Positions 1 to 4,622 of a stretch of DNA of 5,173 bases are shown one piece after another. Where the stretch lies: positions 1 through 5,173 of the forward strand of contig SKYL01000276.1 in assembly GCA_007127935.1 (NCBI GenBank), in the 5' to 3' direction. The translations under genes were made by a program, and so were the position numbers. The notes under the pieces were generated by a model. The model ran no database searches, was not told the origin of the DNA, and saw only the letters and a program-made list of their open reading frames with translations. This DNA comes from Halorhodospira sp. GTDB taxonomy: Bacteria; Pseudomonadota; Gammaproteobacteria; Nitrococcales; Halorhodospiraceae. Each line of letters starts with the position of its first letter. Positions within the stretch are counted from its first letter, which is position 1.

Positions 1-174
1 CGGCGCCTTCGTCCGGCGGCCGGCCTCTCATCCATCCGTGAAACGATCCGCGACGAGCTACACCGGCTGCCGCCGGCGTGTCTCCATTTGAACGCATCAC
101 CGGGCGGTTACCCGGTCACCATCTCCGCCGCGCTGGAAAAGGCCGCCCAAACGGCAGACAGCCACCCGACTTGA
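1..174 (+). CDS. pncB: Probable nicotinate phosphoribosyltransferase, C-terminal end (5'-truncated by window)
   Basis: Frame 1 is open from the left edge to a TGA at 172-174 and encodes the last 57 residues of a protein that starts outside the window. The tail contains a segment with IRETIRDELHRLPPACLHL followed by a GGYPVTIS block. This resembles the C-terminal end of the roughly 400-470 residue nicotinate phosphoribosyltransferase family, where a helix of the form 'R…L..LP…' is followed by 'YPVe.S..L'. If so, the enzyme couples nicotinate to PRPP in cytoplasmic NAD salvage. No catalytic residues fall in this fragment, so the name rests on remembered tail similarity only. Codon usage matches the neighbouring real genes. 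The stop is 16 nt from the stop of the convergent H-NS gene. I am confident it is coding and moderately confident of the product. Confidence 0.62.
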   Translation, partial: RRLRPAAGLSSIRETIRDELHRLPPACLHLNASPGGYPVTISAALEKAAQTADSHPT

Positions 175-190
175 GCGGGCGCCCCACGGT

Positions 191-514
191 TCAACCGATG
201 CGGAGCTCTTCCAAATCCCGGCCGCTGGCCTCCCAGTCCTTGACCCAACTTGGTTTCCGGCCCCGGCCGGACCAACCCGTATCGGCGTCGCTGGGATGAC
301 GGTATTTCATCGGCACTTTGCCCCGGGCGCCCCCCTTGGCCCCACCGGGAACACCGCCGACCAATTCGGTCAAACTGAAACCGTACTTCTCGGCCACCGC
401 CTTCAGTTCCCGTTGCGCCTCCTTGGCCTCATCCCGGCGCCGCCGCTTGATCTCCTTATCGATCTGCCCTTTCAGGTCGTCGAGTTCTTTTACGGAATAC
501 TTGGAAAGATCCAT
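191..514 (-). CDS. H-NS family nucleoid-associated protein
   Basis: This 107-residue protein has the two-part H-NS layout. Residues 1-48 form a charged, mainly helical region with a KRRRR stretch and a likely coiled coil, suited to oligomerisation. A Gly/Ala/Lys-rich linker follows at about 52-68. The C-terminal DNA-binding domain spans about 69-107 and contains WSGRGRKPSW (81-90), the counterpart of the E. coli TWTGQGRTP loop that enters the AT-rich minor groove. Its RGR core is the high-affinity form typical of short H-NS proteins of the beta/gamma type. At 107 residues it is shorter than E. coli H-NS (137) but normal for that group. The start is fixed by AAGGAGG at 519-525, four bases before the ATG. 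The expected role is silencing of AT-rich or acquired DNA and compaction of the chromosome. A paralogue-specific symbol (hns, stpA, mvaT, bpH3) cannot be chosen from sequence alone. Confidence 0.93.
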   Translation of the reverse strand: MDLSKYSVKELDDLKGQIDKEIKRRRRDEAKEAQRELKAVAEKYGFSLTELVGGVPGGAKGGARGKVPMKYRHPSDADTGWSGRGRKPSWVKDWEASGRDLEELRIG

Positions 515-518
515 GATA

Positions 519-525
519 CCTCCTT
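519..525 (-). promoter_or_regulatory. Strong ribosome binding site of the H-NS gene
   Basis: On the minus strand the sequence reads AAGGAGG four bases before the ATG at 512-514. It is close to the full anti-Shine-Dalgarno complement, fixes the start codon and predicts strong translation, as expected for an abundant nucleoid protein. Confidence 0.85.
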
Positions 526-533
526 AATTCAGC

Positions 534-554
534 ATATGCCGATACCCGGCATAT
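534..554. promoter_or_regulatory. Perfect 8-bp dyad in the leader of the H-NS gene
   Basis: ATATGCCG at 534-541 and CGGCATAT at 547-554 form a perfect inverted repeat around the 5-base loop ATACC. It lies 8 bases upstream of the Shine-Dalgarno of the H-NS gene. It could be an operator for a dimeric regulator or a small leader-RNA hairpin limiting ribosome access. The dyad is seen directly; the function is inferred. No T-run follows on either strand, so it is not a rho-independent terminator. Confidence 0.5.
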
Positions 555-591
555 CGTCTATTGGCGTAACACTGTCGAACCGATAGCGCGA

Positions 592-621
592 ATTATGCAG
601 AAAGAGATGGGGAACCCGCAA
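592..621 (-). promoter_or_regulatory. Possible sigma-70 promoter of the H-NS gene
   Basis: On the minus strand CATAAT (592-597) matches the -10 consensus at five of six bases, and TTGCGG (616-621) matches the -35 at three of six, with an 18-base spacer. Transcription would start near 585, giving a leader of about 70 nt that contains the 534-554 dyad. The surrounding 590-655 stretch is AT-rich compared with the rest of the window, fitting a promoter. A weaker alternative is TCGACA around 570-575 with GATATG about 17 bases downstream. This is pattern matching only. Confidence 0.3.
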
Positions 622-664
622 GCGGTAAAAAAACAAATTGGACACGCTAAACAAACCGTCATTG

Positions 665-755
665 CCCCCCGTCATTGCGAGCGAAGCGAAGCAATCTCCA
701 TGGGCTGATACCCAACCGGTGGAGATTGCTTCGCTTCGCTCGCAATGACGGGGGG
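665..755. repeat. Large palindromic interspersed repeat (36-bp arms, 19-nt loop)
   Basis: Positions 665-700 and 720-755 are perfect reverse complements over 36 bp. The arm core reads GTCATTGCGAGCGAAGCGAA, then continues with GCAATCTCCA. The 19-nt loop at 701-719 holds a further small dyad, TGGG (701-704) with CCCA (711-714). With one extra G allowed on the right, pairing continues through 656-664 with 757-765, for about 45 bp in all. From memory, this core is a widespread intergenic palindrome in diverse bacteria, whose spurious translations contain CERSEAIS and SLRAKRSNL; both peptides appear here in false reading frames. No transposase is present, so it is best described as a REP-like or MITE-like non-autonomous repeat. 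Transcribed from pdxH, it would fold into a very strong 3' hairpin that could stabilise or end that message. Confidence 0.85.
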
Positions 756-796
756 GCAATGACGGGGGGGCAATGACGGGCGCTTGCAATGACGGG
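743..796. repeat. Short direct repeats, CAATGACGGG x4
   Basis: CAATGACGGG occurs at 743-752, 757-766, 771-780 and 787-796. The first two units are identical 14-mers, CAATGACGGGGGGG (743-756 and 757-770), and the fourth follows CGCTTG, resembling the CGCTCG before the first copy. The array grows out of the right end of the palindromic repeat. It looks like slippage or repeated partial insertion of the repeat end, with the G runs themselves prone to slippage. Confidence 0.75.
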
Positions 797-819
797 AAAG
801 GGACTAATTCGGCCCCGCC

Positions 820-1437
820 CTATGGATTGAGCAGTGTATGCATCCACCCCGCCGGGGTGAATTCGTATCGTTCCCGATCGTGGAGCCGGCCGTCCCCCGC
901 CTTCCAAAACTCGATGCTGTAGGGGATCAGGCGATAACCGGACCAATGGGCGGGCCGGGGCACGGCGTCCGGGAAGGCCGCCTCCACCTCCGCCACGCGC
1001 GCATCCAGTTCGGCGCGGGAGTCCAGGGGGTCCGATTGGCGGGACGCCCATCCACCCACTTGGCTCAGGCGAGGCCGCGTGGCCCAGTAGCGGTCGGCTT
1101 CCTCGTCGCCCACCGGCGCCACCACACCCCGGATCTCCACCTGTTCAGCCAACGGCGGCCAAAAAAAACAGAGGGCGGCCCGCGGGTTCTCCGTCAATTG
1201 ACGGGCCTTCCGGCTGTTGCGGTTGGTATAAAAGACCGCCCCATTTTCATCCAGCCCTTTCAGTAGAACCGTCCGGGCGGAAGGCCAACCGTCCGCCCCG
1301 GCGGTGGCCAGCACAGCCGCCCCGGGCTCAAAAACATCCGTGCCCGCCGCCCGCTCCAATACATCGCGCAGCCGCTCCACCGCCCGGCGATACACGCCAT
1401 CGGTCGATGGCGCGGCGGCAAATCGATCACTCTCCAT
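820..1437 (-). CDS. pdxH: PdxH-type pyridoxine/pyridoxamine 5'-phosphate oxidase (short N-terminus)
   Basis: The 205-residue product is an FMN-dependent oxidase that converts PNP or PMP to PLP with oxygen. The split-barrel FMN domain shows RTVLLKG (55-61), FYTNRNSRKA (69-78) and NPRAALCFFWPPLAEQVEIRG from 84. Substrate residues follow in YWATRPRLSQ (117-126), where Tyr117, Arg121 and Ser125 align with E. coli Tyr129, Arg133 and Ser137. EFW (176-178) and RLHDR (184-188) carry the Arg/His pair of the active site. Two features are odd: the usual N-terminal REY and GLRRRDLP segments are absent, and the conserved C-terminal RLAP is LLNP. An in-frame TGA at 1450-1452 lies just upstream and rules out a longer start. 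The Shine-Dalgarno is AAGGTGG at 1444-1450, six bases before the ATG. Its start overlaps the nfeD stop by 11 nt, implying translational coupling. A PhzG-like phenazine oxidase is less likely, since no phenazine genes are nearby. Confidence 0.9.
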   Translation of the reverse strand: MESDRFAAAPSTDGVYRRAVERLRDVLERAAGTDVFEPGAAVLATAGADGWPSARTVLLKGLDENGAVFYTNRNSRKARQLTENPRAALCFFWPPLAEQVEIRGVVAPVGDEEADRYWATRPRLSQVGGWASRQSDPLDSRAELDARVAEVEAAFPDAVPRPAHWSGYRLIPYSIEFWKAGDGRLHDRERYEFTPAGWMHTLLNP

Positions 1438-2836
1438 CCGGTTCCACCTTCAACGTCAGCCCATCCTTATCGACAATGCGCAGCCGCTGCCCCTTTTTCA
1501 CCGGAGCCTCGCTGATCGCATTCCAGCGCTCGCCGGCGTAGCGCACCGCGCCCCGGCCCGAAAAGTCTTCATCGGCATAGGTCGTGGCGCCGATCAATTC
1601 ATCACCGCCGCCGAGTTTCGGCCGCCGCCACGACTTGAGCGCCATCATCGCAACTCCGGTAAAGACCAGCAAGCTCGACAAGGTGAAACCGGCGATCACG
1701 TAGGCGGAAATCTGGAAGCCGGGCACATCGGTATCCATGAGCATAATCGACCCGATCACGAAGGCGATGACTCCGCCGATCCCTAGGATGCCGAAACTGG
1801 GCATGAACGCCTCGGCCACCATGAAGCCGATGCCGAGAAGGATCAACGCCACGCCGGCATAACTGATGGGCAAGGCCTGGAAAGCGTACAGTGCCAACAG
1901 CAGGCAAATCCCGCCCAGAACGCCGGGGACCAGCGAGCCCGGATTCATCAATTCGAAGATGATCCCGTAGATACCCAGCAGCATCAGAATGTAGGCCACA
2001 TTGGGATTGGTCAAAACCGTCAACAACTGGTTGCGCCAATCGGGCTCCATGCGCTCCACCAGGAGCCCCTCGGTCTCCATCGTCACCTCGCCGATCTCCA
2101 GCTTCACCGTACGCCCGTGGGCTTGGCGGAGCAGATCGTCGACGCTCTCCGCCACCAGATCGATGACGTTGATCGCCAGCGCCTCGCTGGACGGCAAACT
2201 GACAGCCTCCCGCACCGCCTGCTCCGCCCACTCGGCGTTTCGCCCCCGCAACTCCGCCAACCCTTTGATGTAGGAGACCGCATCCTCCAGGATCTTGCGC
2301 TCCATGGCGTCGGCCGGCCTGGGGGCCTCCCGGACCTCCTCCTCCCGCTCATCGGCATCCTCATCGGCCGCCTCCGGCGCCTCCACACCGGGGCCGGGAC
2401 GCCGGTCCTCCTCATCCCCGCCGGGGAAGATCCCCCCACCTCCGCCGATCTGGACCGGCGTCGCGGCGCCCAGGGTGGTGGCCGGGGCCATGGCCGCCAC
2501 GTGGGAGGCATAGAGGATATAGGTCCCCGCGCTGGCCGCCCGGGCGCCGCTGGGCGCCACATAGGTGGCCACCGGCACCGGCGAGGCGAGGATGGCGCTG
2601 ATGATGTCGCGCATGGCGTTGTCGAGGCCGCCCGGGGTGTCGAGGCGGAGAATGACCAGAGCGGCGCCCTCGGCCTCCGCCCGACGCAGGCCGCGGGTCA
2701 CGTAGTCGGTGGTCGCGGGGCCGATGGCGCCCTTGACGTCCAGCATCAACGCGGTGCGCTCACCGCCACCGCCCGCCGCCGGGAGGACCGAGAGCAGCGT
2801 GATCAACGAGATTAGAATCAGCCGTCGCACGACCAT
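1427..2836 (-). CDS. NfeD family membrane-bound serine protease (long, ClpP-class form)
   Basis: The 469-residue protein has the full long-NfeD layout. Residues 1-22 are a signal peptide or membrane anchor. The ClpP/crotonase-fold protease domain covers about 27-240, with LDTPGG (65-70), SGARAASAGTYI (96-107) and MAPATTLGAATP. By alignment with the archaeal protease PH1510, the Ser-Lys dyad is Ser102 and Lys181 (in ERKILEDAVSYIKGLAE). A Gly-rich then acidic linker, about 131-176, separates them. Five hydrophobic segments follow (about 277-297, 303-321, 326-345, 349-367 and 376-399), then the NfeD OB-fold domain (about 412-467). Homologues cleave hydrophobic ends of stomatin-like (slipin) proteins and are tied to membrane quality control; that role is inferred here. 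No slipin gene is adjacent, which is unusual for the long form. The ATG at 2834-2836 has only a weak upstream GGGGTG. The stop overlaps pdxH by 11 nt. Confidence 0.93.
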   Translation of the reverse strand: MVVRRLILISLITLLSVLPAAGGGGERTALMLDVKGAIGPATTDYVTRGLRRAEAEGAALVILRLDTPGGLDNAMRDIISAILASPVPVATYVAPSGARAASAGTYILYASHVAAMAPATTLGAATPVQIGGGGGIFPGGDEEDRRPGPGVEAPEAADEDADEREEEVREAPRPADAMERKILEDAVSYIKGLAELRGRNAEWAEQAVREAVSLPSSEALAINVIDLVAESVDDLLRQAHGRTVKLEIGEVTMETEGLLVERMEPDWRNQLLTVLTNPNVAYILMLLGIYGIIFELMNPGSLVPGVLGGICLLLALYAFQALPISYAGVALILLGIGFMVAEAFMPSFGILGIGGVIAFVIGSIMLMDTDVPGFQISAYVIAGFTLSSLLVFTGVAMMALKSWRRPKLGGGDELIGATTYADEDFSGRGAVRYAGERWNAISEAPVKKGQRLRIVDKDGLTLKVEPDGE

Positions 2837-3024
2837 AGAGACACCCCATCACAAGAGCCCACCGGGCGGACCCATATCCCTGAGGGCCGGAAAGTAATGC
2901 TTCGATGGGGATAGTGTGGACTGTCTGGTTACGGCAGGCCAGACGGATGGTCTATATGCCGGCCGAATACTGCGTCGGGGAGGGAGGGAACCAGCGGTGT
3001 GGTTCCCTCTCTGGTGGCGTCTTG
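2837..3024 (-). other. Intergenic region between adk and nfeD with small dyads
   Basis: This 188-base gap has no convincing reading frame or RNA gene. It contains the adk-proximal hairpin listed separately and a small dyad, GTCTGG (2923-2928) with CCAGAC (2939-2944). A few AT-rich patches lie near 2890-2960, but I found no promoter with both elements at proper spacing. An nfeD promoter is expected here if adk transcription stops at the hairpin. Confidence 0.4.
2981..3012 (-). terminator. Hairpin just after adk, possible terminator
   Basis: GAGGGAACC (2984-2992) pairs perfectly with GGTTCCCTC (3001-3009) around an 8-nt loop, and three more pairs, one of them G:U, extend it to 2981-3012. It begins about 12 nt past the adk stop codon at 3025-3027. 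No T-run follows in the adk direction, so it is not a canonical rho-independent terminator. It may be a 3'-end stabiliser or act with Rho. Confidence 0.5.
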
Positions 3025-3681
3025 TTACGCCTTCAATGGCTCCAGGATACGGTCCCGGACATCCTCCACCGGGCCGGTGCCGTCCACCGCCACGTAGCGG
3101 GGCGCGTCGGCGCCGCCCTGGGCGGACCGCTTGGAGTAGAACTCCACCAGCGGGCGCGTCTGGTCGTGGTAGACGGAGAGGCGGTGGCGCACCGTCGCCT
3201 CCTGGTCGTCGTCCCGCTGCACCAGGTCCTCGCCGGTGACGTCGTCCTTGCCTTCCACCTTCGGCGGGTTGTGGATCACGTGGTAGACCCGCCCGGAGTT
3301 CGGGTGGACCCGGCGGCCCGACATGCGCTCGACGATCTCCTCGTCCGGCACCTGGATCTCCACCACCGCGTCGATGGTGACGCCATCCTTGACCAGGGCC
3401 TCGGCCTGGGCGATGGTGCGGGGAAAGCCGTCGAAGAGGAAACCCTTGGCGCAATCCGGCTGAGCGGTACGTTCCTTGACCAAACCGAGGATGATGTCAT
3501 CGGAGACCAGGCCGCCGGCGTCCATCACCTTCTTCGCCTCCAAACCGAGGGGCGTCCCCTCCTTCACCGCGGCTCGCAGCATATCCCCGGTGGAGATCTG
3601 CGGAATCCCGAACGCCTCACAAAGATACGCCGCCTGGGTTCCTTTTCCCGCCCCCGGCGGGCCCAATAGAATGATACGCAT
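3025..3681 (-). CDS. adk: Adenylate kinase
   Basis: The 218-residue protein catalyses ATP + AMP = 2 ADP in the cytoplasm. It begins MRIILLGPPGAGKGTQA, with the P-loop GPPGAGKGT at 7-15. The NMP-binding region includes STGDMLR (30-36), and GFPRT (85-89) supplies the AMP-contacting arginine. The long LID runs about 122-159 with GRRVHPNSGRVYH and NPPKVEGKDDVTGE. His126, Ser129, Asp146 and Thr149 take the positions held by four zinc-binding cysteines in Gram-positive enzymes, marking the Gram-negative hydrogen-bonded LID. Length and identity closely match E. coli Adk (214). The start is set by GGAGG at 3686-3690, four bases before the ATG; an in-frame ATG ten codons upstream would add a non-conserved extension and place the Shine-Dalgarno inside the gene. 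It is transcribed divergently from the pentapeptide gene and lies 188 nt upstream of nfeD. Confidence 0.98.
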   Translation of the reverse strand: MRIILLGPPGAGKGTQAAYLCEAFGIPQISTGDMLRAAVKEGTPLGLEAKKVMDAGGLVSDDIILGLVKERTAQPDCAKGFLFDGFPRTIAQAEALVKDGVTIDAVVEIQVPDEEIVERMSGRRVHPNSGRVYHVIHNPPKVEGKDDVTGEDLVQRDDDQEATVRHRLSVYHDQTRPLVEFYSKRSAQGGADAPRYVAVDGTGPVEDVRDRILEPLKA

Positions 3682-3685
3682 AACA

Positions 3686-3690
3686 CCTCC
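3686..3690 (-). promoter_or_regulatory. Ribosome binding site that fixes the adk start
   Basis: GGAGG on the minus strand lies four bases upstream of the ATG at 3679-3681. It decides between this start, which gives the conserved MRIILLG N-terminus, and the in-frame ATG ending at 3711. Confidence 0.85.
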
Positions 3691-3729
3691 GTTTGGAGTT
3701 TGGAGGGACACCGGCGCGCCCCGCGAATA

Positions 3730-3758
3730 TCGACCACAATGGGTGGATGAAATATAAG
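3730..3758 (+). promoter_or_regulatory. Possible sigma-70 promoter of the pentapeptide gene
   Basis: TCGACC (3730-3735) matches the -35 consensus at four of six bases and TATAAG (3753-3758) matches the -10 at five of six, with the ideal 17-base spacer. The site sits in an AT-rich island inside GC-rich DNA. Transcription would begin near 3765, past the in-frame ATGs at 3693, 3747 and 3762, which supports the later GTG start at 3822. Confidence 0.4.
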
Positions 3759-3764
3759 AGAATG

Positions 3765-3795
3765 ATTATCTATCAGAGCGGCCCATCGGCCTCAA
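3765..3795 (-). promoter_or_regulatory. Possible sigma-70 promoter of adk
   Basis: On the minus strand TTGAGG (3790-3795) matches four of six -35 bases and GATAAT (3765-3770) matches five of six -10 bases. The spacer is 19 bases, longer than ideal. Transcription would start near 3758 and give adk a leader of about 75 nt. The -10 lies only 6 bp from the -10 proposed for the divergent gene, so the two could compete for polymerase. Confidence 0.3.
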
Positions 3796-3821
3796 TCCAG
3801 TTTCATTGGGCGGACCATAAG

Positions 3822-4622
3822 GTGAGCACTAACACCCCACCTGTCATACCGGGTCACGGATCTGCGATCCGCCGGCGACTCCACCCGGCGATCATCGCTA
3901 TTTTCTTGTTTTTTTTGAGCCTATCACCGGCCTATGGCCACTGCAACGACCCGCCCGGACCCGGTGTGAATTGGGTCGGCTGCGACCGTCCCGGGGCGGA
4001 TCTGCGGGAAGAAGACTTGGAGCAGTCCATTTTGGCGCAAATGGTCCTGGCCGGCGCCGATTTCTCCGGCGCCTCGCTGCGCCGGGCCGACCTCGGAAAC
4101 TCCGATCTGACCGGGACGCGCTTCGTTGGAGCGACACTGACCGGGGCCCGGTTGGTCTCCGCCCGGCTGGCGGGCGCCGACTTCACGGGCGCCGACCTGC
4201 GCGGCGCACGCATGGACCGGGCCGAAGCCGATGGCGGGATTTTCCTGGACGCAGACGCCACCGACCTCAGCGGTCGCTCGGCACTCTTCAACGACGCCGA
4301 TTTCAGCGGTGCACGACTGAACAACGCCCTGCTGCGCCGTGCGGAACTGCGCCGCATGGATGCCACCGGCGCCGTCTTCCAAGGGGCGGATCTCCAGGGG
4401 GCGCAACTGGATGGGGCAAACCTGACCGGAGCCGACCTGAGCCGAACCGACCTGCGGGACACATCCCTGATCGGCGCCATCCTCCGGGACGCCGATCTCC
4501 AGCGGGCCGACCTGCGCGGCGCCGATCTCACCGGGGTGGATCTGGAGGGCGCCCGGCTGGGCAACGCCATCTGGATCGACCGGCGGCGGTGCCGCCCCGG
4601 CTCTATCGGCCGTTGCCAATGA
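3822..4622 (+). CDS. Exported pentapeptide-repeat protein
   Basis: From the GTG at 3822 the product is 266 residues. An RRR-containing n-region and a hydrophobic core, IIAIFLFFLSLS, end at AYG before HC, a good signal peptidase I site; with His before the Cys it is not a lipobox. The mature part opens with CNDPPGPGVNWVGCD. It then runs as 39 consecutive pentads of the A(D/N)LXX type without losing register (codons about 3993-4577), interrupted only by three poorly matching pentads. It closes with WIDRRRC…GSIGRC. This predicts a right-handed quadrilateral beta-helix of about ten coils in the periplasm, with two cysteines at each end that may form disulfides. Function is unknown; cytoplasmic DNA mimics such as Qnr or MfpA share the fold but not the export signal. 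The start is uncertain: in-frame ATGs at 3693, 3747 and 3762 would add a long unconserved leader. The stop overlaps the opposing gene by 20 nt. Confidence 0.88.
   Translation: MSTNTPPVIPGHGSAIRRRLHPAIIAIFLFFLSLSPAYGHCNDPPGPGVNWVGCDRPGADLREEDLEQSILAQMVLAGADFSGASLRRADLGNSDLTGTRFVGATLTGARLVSARLAGADFTGADLRGARMDRAEADGGIFLDADATDLSGRSALFNDADFSGARLNNALLRRAELRRMDATGAVFQGADLQGAQLDGANLTGADLSRTDLRDTSLIGAILRDADLQRADLRGADLTGVDLEGARLGNAIWIDRRRCRPGSIGRCQ

Noticed and set aside
175..190. Bidirectional terminator between the pncB tail and the H-NS gene
   Set aside because: Only an 8-bp GGGCGCCC palindrome (177-184) without loop or T-run is present in the 16-nt gap.
529..789. Minus-strand open frame of 86 codons in the H-NS/pdxH gap
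   Set aside because: It reads through the palindromic repeat and the H-NS leader; peptides such as CERSEAIS are the known false translation of this repeat type.
743..796. CRISPR-like array
   Set aside because: Units are only 14-16 nt with no unique spacers between them; this is a simple tandem repeat.
659..1051. Minus-strand open frame of 130 codons overlapping pdxH
   Set aside because: It lies in another frame of pdxH and then runs into the repeat (SLRAKRSNL peptide); Arg/Pro/Gly-rich with no domain pattern.
2117..2815. Plus-strand open frame of 232 codons opposite nfeD
   Set aside because: It is antisense to a clearly conserved protease and rich in Arg/Gly/His, typical of high-GC shadow frames.
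2905..3669. Plus-strand open frame of 254 codons opposite adk
   Set aside because: It is antisense to adk, whose conservation is unmistakable; no domain pattern in the shadow.
3682..3711. Ten-codon upstream extension of adk
   Set aside because: The extra residues are not conserved and the strong GGAGG at 3686-3690 would lie inside the coding region.
3895..3948. Lipoprotein signal in the pentapeptide protein
   Set aside because: The Cys after the hydrophobic core is preceded by Tyr-Gly-His, and His at -1 does not fit a lipobox; signal peptidase I cleavage is more likely.
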